NCBI GenBank assembly: GCA_029245955.1
Contig: JAQWOH010000008.1
Coordinates: forward strand, 124,001 to 188,000
DNA: 64,000 nt
Origin: Fuerstiella sp.
GTDB lineage: Bacteria; Planctomycetota; Planctomycetia; Planctomycetales; Planctomycetaceae
Direction of reading: 5' to 3'
Under the pieces are notes generated by a model. It did not search any database and had not been told where the DNA came from. It saw nothing but the letters and a program-made list of their open reading frames with translations. This document shows, piece by piece, positions 43,356-53,557 of this stretch (position 1 is the stretch's first letter; each line of letters begins with the position of its first letter). The position numbers and the translations under genes are program-made.

Positions 43356-45740
43356 ATGCACGTTCGACTTCTTCAGATCCTTCTCATGTTCCTGCTGTCC
43401 GCCCCTGCGCTGCCCGCCCAACAGCAGATCTTTCGCGACATCCAGTACGCTGCCCCCGGCGGCCATTCGCTGACGCTGGACGTCTTTTCACCCGAAAAAC
43501 GACGGCAACCGACGCCGGTGATTGTATTTGTGCATGGCGGTGGGTGGAGAAACGGGGATAAGAAAAGCGGGGAAAAGAATGCCGCATGGCTTGTCGACGA
43601 CGGATTTGCCGTCGTCAGTATCAATTATCGACTGACCGATGTTGCTCAGTGGCCGGCGCAGATCAACGACTGCTACGAAGCCGTTCGCTGGGTCCGTCGC
43701 AATGCGGCGAAGTACAATTTCGATCCGAATCGCATCGCCGCCTGGGGAACGTCAGCCGGCGGCCACCTGGTGGCGCTGATGGGTACAAGAACATGCCCCG
43801 ACCCCGAAGACGTCAGCAGCCAAGTCCAGGCAGTGTGCGATTGGTTCGGTCCGTCCGAACTTCTGACCATGCCGCCAAACAATGTTGGCAACGGCCGAAC
43901 AGAAGAAGATGTCGCCAATTCCAACGGTGCAAAACTGCTGGGAGCGACGGTGAAGAACGTGCCGCAGCTGGCTCAGGATGCCAGCGCTCTGAATAACGTC
44001 TCCAGCAACGACTGCCCCTTCCTGATTATGCACGGCAGCGAAGATCCGGGAGTTCCGCTGAGCCAAAGCCGGAGACTGCACGGGGCGTTGAACGACGCGG
44101 GTGTCAACAGCACACTGCACATCGTCAAAGGCGCCGGACACGGTGGTAAACTTTTCCAATCGAAGCAAAGCCGGGGCATCGTGAAAGCATTTTTCACTCA
44201 ACAGTTAATGCACAACTGGCCTCAGGGATCGGGCAACGAAGGACATTTTCACAGCTCGCCCGGCGAAGCACCGACGGCATGGAGCGTCGTGCAGAACAAA
44301 AACATTCGCTGGAAGCTGCAACTGCCGGAAACTGGACAGAGTACAGTGACCGTCTGGGGACAACGCCTTTTCTTCACAACAATGCAGGCGGTTGAGGCTG
44401 ATTCAGAACTGGGCAGCAATATCGTTGCCTGGTGCTGCGACGCCAGCACGGGGGTGGTGATCTGGAAACGGGACATCCCGGGTACTCACCCACTAAGACT
44501 GTCCGGCTGCTTCAGCGACAGCTCGGCTCCTCCACCGGTGACCGACGGCCAGCGAGTCTGCTTCTTCAACGCGTCCGGCAACATTGTCTGCTGCGACCTG
44601 GACGGAGGCCTGCTATGGGAACAGAAATCCATGCCGGTCGGTCGAAGCCAGCCATTTCTGCATGGCACGAACGTTATCTTCACTCGACAGAACTACATGC
44701 CGGACGAACACGGTCACTTCACTCACGAACACAAGAACGCTCCGGCGAAGGCATGGACGAATCTTCAAGCCCTGGACATGGCCACCGGTGAAGTGACATG
44801 GACCAGCACCTGCGGAGTCAACATGGGCTGCATTCCGTTGCCGGTGACGCTTGACGATGGGCGAGCAGTGATTCTTGTCGGCCGCGGAGGAGGACACTCG
44901 CCCCCGGAAAAACCGGAAGGCGTCTCCATGATAAGTGCTGACGACGGCAGTACGATCTGGACGCTGCCGTTGAAAGGATTCATGAGCACTCAGACCTACA
45001 GCGTTCACGGCAGACATGCCTTGGTCTTTCACGGCGATCAGCATCTGTGGGTAGACGTTGCCAGTGGAAAAATCGCCAAACAGATTTCAATTACGAAAGA
45101 TGTCAGTGTGCGGGCCTTTACAGTCGCTGACGACAGGTATGTGGACAGAGTCGAAACGCTGCCGGTCAGCAAAAGCCGCAGCATCATTCAGCAATCCAAT
45201 CTTCTGGTCGGCGATTATCATTATTTCCGCAGCTACACCCATCCCTACATTGGTCGAATCAACGCCGTCACAGGAAACCTGGCGTATTTACAGGTGCCCG
45301 TACAACTTGTCAGATCGGCTGCGCAGCAGAACGACATCCTTGTGTGGGATGAATCGCAGATGTCTCAGCCAATTCCCGACGAAAAAAAGGCACGGAAATT
45401 CCGCGTCGGCACTCGCGTCAGCTATGTCACACAGGCGGAAAACAGCATGCAGAATTCGCGAGGGTTCGTGGTCATGGGAGACGCCCGCAGCAAGGCCAAT
45501 GGCTGGGGACACCACGCCGCCGCCATTCCCAGTGTTGCCGACGCGCATCTATATATGCCCGTGATGAACGGCACGGTCTATGTGCTCATGTGGCAAGCCG
45601 AGAAACTGAACGAAAACGCGATCGCAGCGATAAACGACCTGGGACCGGCCGGCCATTCATGGACCCGCAGCAGCCTCAGCTTCGGCAACAGCACTATCTT
45701 CGCCCACACAATCCGCGAACTGATCTGCATCGGCAGGTAA
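43356..45740 (+). CDS. Exported esterase / PQQ beta-propeller fusion
   Basis: 794 aa. Signal peptide (1-21), then an alpha/beta-hydrolase of the BD-FAE/acetyl-xylan-esterase type: oxyanion HGGGW (60-64), nucleophile Ser133 in GTSAGG, acid Asp in HGSEDPGVP and His in GAGHGG (~262). From about residue 285 to the end is a PQQ-like beta-propeller whose blades repeat W and dipeptide motifs, e.g. STGVVIWKRDIPG, ATGEVTWTST and ISADDGSTIWTL. The hydrolase may deacylate a polysaccharide held by the propeller. The start at 43356 opens the signal peptide. Fusion of these two domains is unusual. No operon partner on the same strand. Confidence 0.85.
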   Translation: MHVRLLQILLMFLLSAPALPAQQQIFRDIQYAAPGGHSLTLDVFSPEKRRQPTPVIVFVHGGGWRNGDKKSGEKNAAWLVDDGFAVVSINYRLTDVAQWPAQINDCYEAVRWVRRNAAKYNFDPNRIAAWGTSAGGHLVALMGTRTCPDPEDVSSQVQAVCDWFGPSELLTMPPNNVGNGRTEEDVANSNGAKLLGATVKNVPQLAQDASALNNVSSNDCPFLIMHGSEDPGVPLSQSRRLHGALNDAGVNSTLHIVKGAGHGGKLFQSKQSRGIVKAFFTQQLMHNWPQGSGNEGHFHSSPGEAPTAWSVVQNKNIRWKLQLPETGQSTVTVWGQRLFFTTMQAVEADSELGSNIVAWCCDASTGVVIWKRDIPGTHPLRLSGCFSDSSAPPPVTDGQRVCFFNASGNIVCCDLDGGLLWEQKSMPVGRSQPFLHGTNVIFTRQNYMPDEHGHFTHEHKNAPAKAWTNLQALDMATGEVTWTSTCGVNMGCIPLPVTLDDGRAVILVGRGGGHSPPEKPEGVSMISADDGSTIWTLPLKGFMSTQTYSVHGRHALVFHGDQHLWVDVASGKIAKQISITKDVSVRAFTVADDRYVDRVETLPVSKSRSIIQQSNLLVGDYHYFRSYTHPYIGRINAVTGNLAYLQVPVQLVRSAAQQNDILVWDESQMSQPIPDEKKARKFRVGTRVSYVTQAENSMQNSRGFVVMGDARSKANGWGHHAAAIPSVADAHLYMPVMNGTVYVLMWQAEKLNENAIAAINDLGPAGHSWTRSSLSFGNSTIFAHTIRELICIGR

Positions 45741-46007
45741 ACGCCATTAAAGCAGTTTACTTTCTGTCGTCGACGATACTGGCTTGTGGGAGTAACCAAA
45801 CTGCCACCGAAAAGCATGCTTCGCGGCCACAAGTCAGCGGGAAACGCTGTAGCCGGTGCGTGCCTCCGTCTGGCTGGGAACACAGCGCCGCAGACACAGT
45901 GGGACTGCACTCACCGTGCTGTGCGCAGGTCCCTCACCTCCGCACGATTTGATTTTTTCGGACCGAATACGCGCCACAAAGAATTCAGAATGACCATTGG
46001 TGAGTAC

Positions 46008-48260
46008 CTATTCATCCTGCAACTGCGGTGTTGGCGATATTGCCATCACATCAAACGGGGCAGTTGTGTACACCCGTCGCTGCAACTCCTGTTGGCCTTC
46101 TGTGATCTCAAGAAACTGATCAACGGCAACATCACGAAACGTCTGCGTTGTATCGCTCGTTGGCCAGTAGATCTCAAGCGTTTGTACAGACGTGGCCTGC
46201 CCAAGTCCAAGGTAGCTTCGCAACGGGTTGGCTCCGAAACTTCCACCGCTGCTAACATGACGATAGACCGATCGAATTTCTTCACCATCGTCGATGACAG
46301 CTCGAATTTGCGCACCAATAGCCGACCGATTCGATTGTTGACCGATCAAACGAACGCACAGCCAGTGATTTCCAAATCCCGGGTTTCGAAACAGTGCGTT
46401 CGGGAAAACATCACCTTTATAAGCCCCACCAAGCTGAATAAAAACATCCAGGTCGCCGTCATGATCCAGGTCAGCCATAGAGACTCCGTGCCCTTTCTGC
46501 AGATGCCCCATGCCTGCTGCAAACGTCACGTTCTCGAAACCGGCACCTCGCTTATTCCGAAAGAGCATGTTCGGAACAAGGCCTTCATACTGAGGATATC
46601 CGGTGCCAAGATAGAAGTCCGGATACCCATCGCTGTCAACATCTCCGAAATTAGCTCCCATGGTCAGGGCGACACAATCCAGACCGTATTCAACAGACAC
46701 GTTTCGAAAACCGCCATCGGTGTCACCCAGAAACAACGCTGGTGACTCGTGCGCCGTTCTTTGACCGAAATACTGCTCGGCCAGATCATTGATGTGACCA
46801 CTGTACGAAGAAACAAATAGGTCAAGCCGTCCGTCATTGTTACAGTCCCAGAACCATGCCGGAAATGAGTGAGACGGAAACTGGACGCCAAGTGTTACAG
46901 CCACGTCCGTAAATTTCCCATCGGCCTCGTTGTGATAAAGGCGGTTTTCGCCGTAAAGATTGGAAACATAAAGGTCTGGCCGACGATCGTGATCGTAGTC
47001 ACCCCAGACACATCCCCTGACAAAACGATCATTGGTAAGCCCCGCCTGTATGGCGATGTCCACAAACTTTCCATCCCCTAAATTCTCGAACAACTGAGAT
47101 GCGGCAATTTCTTCCACGCCCACGAACAGATCCAGATCGCCGTCATTGTCGAAGTCAGACCAGGCGGCTGAATGTGTAGGCAGCGCCGGGTCCACCAGAC
47201 CTGCGTCATAAGTCACATCGCGAAATTTCCCGCCACCAATATTGCGCAACAATGAATTGGGGTGACGCCCATTCTCCTCCAGCCAGGCGCCTCTCAATAC
47301 AAAGATGTCCGTATTCCCGTCGTTATCATAGTCCGCCTGAATCATGTTCAGGCCACCAAGCGAATCGGTCAGCCCGGCCTCTCGTGTGCGGTCCGTGAAG
47401 GACCCGTCGCCATTATTTCTGAAGTAGTGCATGGCACTGGATGTGTCCCATGTGGATGTCACAATGTCCAGCCAGCCATCGTTGTCAAAATCTTCGATGA
47501 TGACTCCGCCGCTCAGATCCACAGTATCGAGACCGAGTCCGGCAGCAATGTTGGCGAATTTCGGAAACGATGATTGCGACTGAAAGACGGATGGAGAGAT
47601 TCGCCATGGCTCAGGAACTTTTTCGGGATATTCGCCTACAGTCATGGCTGCGACGTTCAGCAGCCACCGCGCAGAATAATTTTCGGGCTCCTGAGTCAAC
47701 AGACTCGTGAGCACTTTCATGGACTCCCGAGTCCCCTCCGGCTGACGGTGTAAACCGCCCGGACCAATCGGCAGGATGCAGCTTTCTCCTGTCTGACAGT
47801 GAAGGCAGTTTTCTGTTTCGGCAACCCGCAACCATGCCACTCCGAGATCCAGCATCATGTCTCTGCAAATCCTGCCGAATTCGCCTTGTCGCTCAGGTGG
47901 TACAAAATCTCGCGCCGCCGAGGACAACGCCAGTGCTTCTGTAAGTCTTTTTACGGCATCACGGTTCTTCCCCTGAGACAATTCAGCGTTTCCAATATTG
48001 GCCAGCAGCATCATTCGCTGAATAGCCGGTTCTGACACCTTCATTCCGCCAAGTTGCCGAACCAGTCTCTTTAGTTCAGCGTCGCCCAGATATTTATTCG
48101 TTTGCGGCGTGTCCCGCAAAACGGCTCTCAGCTGCGCCGCCATACGTTCGTGGCTATCCAGTGGCACTTCCGGAGAGGCTGAATCTGTCTGAGCGTCCCC
48201 GCATCCGACGACCAGCATGCCAACAAACATCAGAATACAGTGCAAATACTGACGCGGCAT
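46008..48260 (-). CDS. FG-GAP/VCBS repeat lipoprotein with ASPIC/UnbV domain (CRTAC1-like)
   Basis: About 750 aa. The signal ends in a lipobox (MLVVGC), so it is a lipoprotein. Residues ~55-230 resemble TPR helices (GNAELSQGKNRDAVKRLTEAL). Then 7 or more FG-GAP repeats with calcium-binding D-x-D-x-D-G loops (DFDNDGWLDIV, DYDNDGNTDIF, DFDNDGDLDLF, DVDSDGYPDFY, DLDHDGDLDVF) make a beta-propeller, followed by an ASPIC/UnbV domain near the C-terminus (RSYLGLGQATSVQTLEIYWP). The architecture matches human CRTAC1 and many planctomycete surface proteins. It probably mediates calcium-dependent adhesion or polymer binding. Start positions 48260 and 48287 are both possible. Confidence 0.83.
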   Translation of the reverse strand: MPRQYLHCILMFVGMLVVGCGDAQTDSASPEVPLDSHERMAAQLRAVLRDTPQTNKYLGDAELKRLVRQLGGMKVSEPAIQRMMLLANIGNAELSQGKNRDAVKRLTEALALSSAARDFVPPERQGEFGRICRDMMLDLGVAWLRVAETENCLHCQTGESCILPIGPGGLHRQPEGTRESMKVLTSLLTQEPENYSARWLLNVAAMTVGEYPEKVPEPWRISPSVFQSQSSFPKFANIAAGLGLDTVDLSGGVIIEDFDNDGWLDIVTSTWDTSSAMHYFRNNGDGSFTDRTREAGLTDSLGGLNMIQADYDNDGNTDIFVLRGAWLEENGRHPNSLLRNIGGGKFRDVTYDAGLVDPALPTHSAAWSDFDNDGDLDLFVGVEEIAASQLFENLGDGKFVDIAIQAGLTNDRFVRGCVWGDYDHDRRPDLYVSNLYGENRLYHNEADGKFTDVAVTLGVQFPSHSFPAWFWDCNNDGRLDLFVSSYSGHINDLAEQYFGQRTAHESPALFLGDTDGGFRNVSVEYGLDCVALTMGANFGDVDSDGYPDFYLGTGYPQYEGLVPNMLFRNKRGAGFENVTFAAGMGHLQKGHGVSMADLDHDGDLDVFIQLGGAYKGDVFPNALFRNPGFGNHWLCVRLIGQQSNRSAIGAQIRAVIDDGEEIRSVYRHVSSGGSFGANPLRSYLGLGQATSVQTLEIYWPTSDTTQTFRDVAVDQFLEITEGQQELQRRVYTTAPFDVMAISPTPQLQDE

Positions 48261-48520
48261 TCGCAACAGATGGACAGCAACAACCATACGTTGGTCCCGA
48301 ATTCCGCGCGGCCGCGTCACCCACGACACATCGACGTGACACCAGAGTCTTCTTTCAATCATGCCGTTGTCGCCTCATGTTCGTGCGAGTGGACGCAACC
48401 CAACTGCTCATGACGAAAAGAAATTGAGATACAGGATTATGGTCAGACCAGCTACGATTCTCAATCGACGGTACGTTGCCGAACAGTATCCATGATCATT
48501 GCTGCAGCCGCCCCTCCTCA

Positions 48521-51500
48521 TCACTTGCCAAAGCAGGCAACTCCTCCGTCCAGCATCGCGACCATCAGTTTACCGTCGCGGTCGATAATCAGTCCCCCCG
48601 GCAGCGGTTCATCGGGAAGTTCAACCTGGAACAGCTGTTTACCGTCATCAGCGCGCAGTGCCGTCAGAAAATACTGAGGCACCGCCCGATTGATAACCTG
48701 ATAACGGGCGACGGTGATGACTGCATTTCTGGCCATTGCCACCGAAAGCGCTTCAAATTTGTTCATGTCGCCAAGACTCGAACGCCAGCGCGCCTGGTCC
48801 CTTGTTGTCAGAACACTGACAAGTGTTCGTGCAAACCGACTTGGGGGTGTGGCCGCAGCATCAAATCCTTCCGTGATCTTTGCCGTCAGCGGTTCAACAT
48901 CGAATGTTGTCACGCTGCCGTACTTGAAATTGGCCACCGCCAGAGCCGAGTCATTCCAGGCAGGAATGATCCCGCCATAATTCAGTGTCATGGACCTGCG
49001 ATCACCCGACCAGACGGCAAACGTCCCCTTCGTTGAGACGTTGCGTGGTGACGAATAAAGAATGCGTCCGCCTGCGATCAGTCGATCTGCACCAAAAACA
49101 CCCACGAAGCGGCCTCCGTTGGACTGGGGCTGTCCGTTCTGGCGAGGTGTTTCCAGACACTTTCCCGTTTTCAGATCGAATCGTGCCGGTGAGACGACGT
49201 TACCACCGGCCATCACCAGCTTGTCATTCAGAATCGTCAGATTGCCCTGAACGCTGACACCCTTTCGCAGCTCGGCGTTCAGATGCCCGGAAGTGGTGTT
49301 TTCCCAGACCAGCTCGCCACTTGCGGCATCGACTGCATAGACGTAGGTACCGTCGTGGTCAACGATTCCGGCTCCGAAATAGGCGATGCCATCATTGACC
49401 AGCACACCGGTGTTGACCGGCCAGGTGGAGCTCAGCGATCCGTAAATCATGAGACGTCTTTCGACCGGCGCCGCACGGAAACGCCACAGCATGCGACCGG
49501 TCGCAGCTTCCAGACAATACGCATATCCATCGGCACTTCCGACATACGCACGATCCTGAGCAATGGTCGGCGGATATTTGACGGGGCCGGCTGTCTGAAA
49601 TGACCAGCATGCCTCCCCGGTTTTTCCATCAAATGCGCGAACATTGCCGTCTTCGCCGCCCTGAAAGACCAGTCCACCGGCAGCACTGAGATCTGAGGAC
49701 ACGTACGCCTGACTCGGTGTGTAATGCCAGCGCAGATTCTTTGCGGCCTCAATCGTCACGTTCGTGCCACCCGATCGGCCTGGATTACCGCGATAGGTCG
49801 CCCAGTCACTGTCTTTCACTTCAAAGGCCGTAACCGCAGTCGGACTGTCGGCAACTTCCAGACGCTCCTCATTCATAGCCTTGTAGTCAAAACGAAAATC
49901 ACCGGCTGAACACCGGGCAACGTTACCGATCAGCGACAAATTACAGTCACAGGCCCACGGGCCCAGGTAAATCAGACCGTTCGCCGGAATGACGCCATCA
50001 TTGCATGCAGGTCGAACGGCACCATCAATCTGAACCGTCTTGCTGTCACGGTCAAACCGAGTCACCCCTTCACCTCGCACGAAGAACGAATCGGAGCTTG
50101 CCGTCAAACGTGTGCAGGCGCGTTTAAAGAATTTAAGACTGTCCTCGACCACTCCGGTCTGCGGATCCAGCACCAGATGTATCCCTCGATCTCCGACTCC
50201 AATGACCACCTTGTCGTTGACAAAGATCGCATTGGGATTGTTCGTGACTTTCGGTTTGTGCCACAGCAGCGACCCGTCTTTTGTGGACAGTCCCAGTACA
50301 TTCATTCTGGTCTGCCCCTGAATGACCAGCGATCCCGGCGTCGCGACAACCAGAGTCTGTGTGCGCCACCCGGGGGTTGACGTCAGCCCCTTGCCTGGTT
50401 CCTCAATCAAACCAAGCGTCTCTTCATCGCTGGTCGTCCACTTCACTTCGCCGGACGCGTAGTCCAGCGCCCGAAAATGCCGCTCCGGACAATATAGGTA
50501 CAACTGGTTATCCCGAATGGCCAGCCCCCGCGAATCGATCAGCGATTCCTCGCGATGTGTCCACAGCGTTTTCTGACTTTCGACTTCGAAAGCTACAAGA
50601 ACATCACCAAACCCATGTGGAATCCGCCTGGGATAATAGCCCTTGCTGAGATCTGCCCAGCTCCAGCCTCCAAACGACCGGTCACCTTTCACCAGTTCCA
50701 CGCCATCCCCCGGTTTCCCCGCAAGGGCGTACAGAACGCCGTTCTGCAGAGCGATCCATTTCCAGTTGCCTGGAAATTCGGGAATTTGAATCCTGCCTTT
50801 TTCCTCACCGGTTCGGGTATCCAGCAACAGACAATGATCGCCGTTGATCATGAAGAACGTTTCCTTCGTGGCGATGAATGCAGAGCGATGGACCAGGTAA
50901 TCTTCCGGCAGCTTACGTTCCCACAAGATCGTACCGTTGTAACCGTTGCGCGCGATCAAACGATTCAGCGCTCCCCACTCGCGTTCGTGGTGAGCGATAT
51001 GTCCCATAGCCAGAAACGTGCGCCCGCCAGCCGCTGTTGTGACAGCCGGCATACCGATATACCAGGGCCTGGCCATGAACTGTGTCATGTATGGCGCTCT
51101 GATCACCGTGTCCTCCGAGACCGGATTGTTGTCCGGAGATTTCTCCCAGTGCGACCATTCTCCCAGCCCGAGCGGAACCGGTTTTGAAAACTGAATCCAG
51201 TCACCGCTGGCATCAGACCATGACTTCACCCCCTTAACATTGGCGGCCCAGGCCTGCAGAGTGTCTTTCGCATCGCCGCCTCCAAAGATGGCAACTCCTT
51301 CCGGTCGAAGGGCTCGCAGCACTTCCGGCACGGACAGTAATGCTGCCGTGTCCGGATGATCTGAAATCACAAGATCGAGGGTATTGTCGGCGTGCGGCAG
51401 CTGCCCGAACTCACCTGTTTCGATCAGCAACCGCTGAATGGAATACCCTGCTGCGTCCCCGCGCTGGCGAAGCGCATTGACAGTAATCGCGTCCGGATCA

Positions 51501-51694
51501 AGGACGTGTATCAGCATCTCGCTGTGTTCTGCCAGACCCAGCGGCAGCAAACCATCGCCCGCTCCCAACACGCAACATACGCCGCGCTGCACGTCCGCCT
51601 GTTTCAGCAGCCCCGCCGCATCCTGTGCATTGCCATGTTGCAGAAGAAACGTACAGGTTCCAAACAGAACGAACACGGTTGAGAGAAATCGCAT
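48521..51694 (-). CDS. Exported methyltransferase-like / PQQ beta-propeller fusion
   Basis: 1057 aa. Signal peptide (1-24, ending GNAQ). Residues ~27-170 have a class I methyltransferase pattern: CVLGAGDGLLP (motif I, 41-51), HVLDPDA (63-69), and TLDLVISDH with EVLRALRPEGVAIFGGG. The remainder is a large PQQ-like propeller region with repeats such as LLDTRTGEEKGRI, YASGEVKWTTSD and DAASGELVWENTTSG. SAM is not known in the periplasm, so the N-terminal domain may have lost catalysis or bind another ligand. Start at 51694 begins the signal; 51739 would add 15 residues. Confidence 0.82.
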   Translation of the reverse strand: MRFLSTVFVLFGTCTFLLQHGNAQDAAGLLKQADVQRGVCCVLGAGDGLLPLGLAEHSEMLIHVLDPDAITVNALRQRGDAAGYSIQRLLIETGEFGQLPHADNTLDLVISDHPDTAALLSVPEVLRALRPEGVAIFGGGDAKDTLQAWAANVKGVKSWSDASGDWIQFSKPVPLGLGEWSHWEKSPDNNPVSEDTVIRAPYMTQFMARPWYIGMPAVTTAAGGRTFLAMGHIAHHEREWGALNRLIARNGYNGTILWERKLPEDYLVHRSAFIATKETFFMINGDHCLLLDTRTGEEKGRIQIPEFPGNWKWIALQNGVLYALAGKPGDGVELVKGDRSFGGWSWADLSKGYYPRRIPHGFGDVLVAFEVESQKTLWTHREESLIDSRGLAIRDNQLYLYCPERHFRALDYASGEVKWTTSDEETLGLIEEPGKGLTSTPGWRTQTLVVATPGSLVIQGQTRMNVLGLSTKDGSLLWHKPKVTNNPNAIFVNDKVVIGVGDRGIHLVLDPQTGVVEDSLKFFKRACTRLTASSDSFFVRGEGVTRFDRDSKTVQIDGAVRPACNDGVIPANGLIYLGPWACDCNLSLIGNVARCSAGDFRFDYKAMNEERLEVADSPTAVTAFEVKDSDWATYRGNPGRSGGTNVTIEAAKNLRWHYTPSQAYVSSDLSAAGGLVFQGGEDGNVRAFDGKTGEACWSFQTAGPVKYPPTIAQDRAYVGSADGYAYCLEAATGRMLWRFRAAPVERRLMIYGSLSSTWPVNTGVLVNDGIAYFGAGIVDHDGTYVYAVDAASGELVWENTTSGHLNAELRKGVSVQGNLTILNDKLVMAGGNVVSPARFDLKTGKCLETPRQNGQPQSNGGRFVGVFGADRLIAGGRILYSSPRNVSTKGTFAVWSGDRRSMTLNYGGIIPAWNDSALAVANFKYGSVTTFDVEPLTAKITEGFDAAATPPSRFARTLVSVLTTRDQARWRSSLGDMNKFEALSVAMARNAVITVARYQVINRAVPQYFLTALRADDGKQLFQVELPDEPLPGGLIIDRDGKLMVAMLDGGVACFGK

Positions 51695-52048
51695 GACAAA
51701 ATCTCCGGTCAGGACGATTCGACGATTAAGAAATCCCATCGAAAACGACGAACCCGATTGTTATCACTTGCATCAGGTGCGCCTACTGATCAGCCGAAAC
51801 TTCACGGTCACGAGTGCAGTTGCGGGATGTTGTGCTGCGCCAAGATCACCCGTGGGTTGCGTGAGGAACGAGAACCCACGGGGCTTCCCTCGGCAGCTCA
51901 GTGCAGCCGCCGGTCACTCGGACATCTGAACATCAGATCGTCAGGTCTGCCGCGATTCACGCTGACTTGCGGCTGCGAAGAACTCTTTTCAACAGCAGTT
52001 TCGTGACTCCCACGAGCCTCTCTCGTTCACGACACGAGGTAAAGTGAC
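51695..52048. other. Intergenic region
   Basis: 354 bp between two minus-strand genes. It contains the perfect hairpin at 51849-51882. No further gene or T-run terminator seen. Confidence 0.4.
51849..51882. repeat. Perfect 10-bp inverted repeat
   Basis: CCCGTGGGTT (51849-51858) pairs perfectly with AACCCACGGG (51873-51882), 14-nt loop. It is followed by GCTTCCC, not a T-run. Such CCCGTGGG/CCCACGGG hairpins look like repeated intergenic elements rather than ordinary terminators. Confidence 0.65.
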
Positions 52049-53557
52049 CTAACTCAGAATTTCGGTCACGACGCGGGGCGGTTCAACTCCCGTCAGTCGC
52101 TCGTCCAGACCGCTGCGACTGAAGAACAGCTTCTGGTGATGCAGCCCCAGCTGGTTTAGAATTGTGGCATGAAAGTCGTGCACACTGACAGGATTCTCAA
52201 CCACACTATGACCAAAGTCATCCGTCGTCCCGTAGCTTGTGCCCCCCCGAATGCCACCGCCCGCAATCCATGAAGTGAAGGCCTGCATGTTGTGATCCCG
52301 GCCTGAATAACCATCAGCAGACTTCTGCGTGGTAGGAGTGCGGCCAAATTCACCACCCCAGATGACAAGGGTGGAATCCAGCAGCCCGCGCTGTTTCAGA
52401 TCCCGCAACAACCCCGCGACAGGCTTATCCGTTCGCTGACATGCACCACGATGATTTTGCGCCAGATCAGCGTGACTGTCCCACGGCTGTTCCTCAAGAA
52501 AAATCTGCACGAATCGCACTCCGCGTTCCACCAGACGGCGGGCCAGCAGACAGCGACGCCCGAAGGAATCGGTCCACTTTTGATTCACACCATACATCTG
52601 ATGTGTATGCGAACTTTCGCGAGACAGGTCCAGCGTTTCGCCGGCAGACAGCTGCATCCGTGCCGCCAGACGATAGGATTCGATACGAGCGTCAAGTTCT
52701 CCGTAGTGCGGTCGATCCTTAAGATGAATATCGTCCAGACGGTTCAGTAAGCCGCGAGCCGTTTCAGTCACGGCGTCCGGCTGTTCATACTGCGGTTTCA
52801 GATTAAGGATGGGCGAACCCGTCGGACGAAACCGGGTTCCCTGAAAGGTCGGCGGCAGGAAACCGGCGGTCCAGTTGCGTGAACCATTCTTGGGCGGTCC
52901 CAGTGGATCATTCAACACAACGTACGCGGGCAGATTCCGGTTATCGGATCCCAACCCGTAGACGGTCCATGCGCCCAGAGTGGGATATCCCATAAACAAC
53001 CGACCGCTGTGTATTTTGTACAGAGCATTGTCGTGGTTCGGATGATCGGTCCACATGGAATTGATGAGACAAATATCGTCCGCCTGTTGAGCCGTGTGCG
53101 GCAGCACGTCAGCCATCCACATACCCGATTCGCCATGCCGATTAAACGTGTAGCGACCGCCCATCATCACGCCGATGTCCGCGGCGCCCTGATTGCCGAT
53201 TTCTTCCACGTTGCCGGGGTAGGGTTTTCCATTCAGACGATTCAGCACCGGCTTGGGATCGAACAGATCCATCTGACTTGGTCCGCCGTTCATGAACAGC
53301 TGAATTACCGACGTCGCCCGAGCCGGGTGGTGAGTTCGCTTAGGCTTCAGATCGTAGACAGGGGGTATACCAGCCTCAACAGCGTCGGACTCCGCACCAA
53401 GAGCCTCGGTGCCGCCGAAAAAATCACCGCACATTAACTGTGTCAGAGCGGCGCCCAGCAGCCCATCGCTGGTGCGCGCAAAAAAATCACGGCGAGTGTT
53501 TCGCGACACAAGGTTATTCTGTTCAGCGTTTGACATAGCCGGTCGATCAATCGACAT
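52049..53557 (-). CDS. Tat-exported DUF1501 family protein
   Basis: 502 aa (or 495 from 53536). Twin-arginine-like signal TRRDFF (~20-25). DUF1501 landmarks: [51 protein letters not shown] and SGRDHNMQAFTSW. Same family as the protein at 29932-31416 but only distantly similar. The first ATG (53557) overlaps the end of the upstream DUF1549/1553 gene by 11 bp, which supports translational coupling of this pair. Confidence 0.9.
   Translation of the reverse strand: MSIDRPAMSNAEQNNLVSRNTRRDFFARTSDGLLGAALTQLMCGDFFGGTEALGAESDAVEAGIPPVYDLKPKRTHHPARATSVIQLFMNGGPSQMDLFDPKPVLNRLNGKPYPGNVEEIGNQGAADIGVMMGGRYTFNRHGESGMWMADVLPHTAQQADDICLINSMWTDHPNHDNALYKIHSGRLFMGYPTLGAWTVYGLGSDNRNLPAYVVLNDPLGPPKNGSRNWTAGFLPPTFQGTRFRPTGSPILNLKPQYEQPDAVTETARGLLNRLDDIHLKDRPHYGELDARIESYRLAARMQLSAGETLDLSRESSHTHQMYGVNQKWTDSFGRRCLLARRLVERGVRFVQIFLEEQPWDSHADLAQNHRGACQRTDKPVAGLLRDLKQRGLLDSTLVIWGGEFGRTPTTQKSADGYSGRDHNMQAFTSWIAGGGIRGGTSYGTTDDFGHSVVENPVSVHDFHATILNQLGLHHQKLFFSRSGLDERLTGVEPPRVVTEILS

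Noticed and set aside
45786..46745. 319-aa plus-strand open frame
   Set aside because: It lies mostly opposite the FG-GAP lipoprotein gene and shows no known motif.
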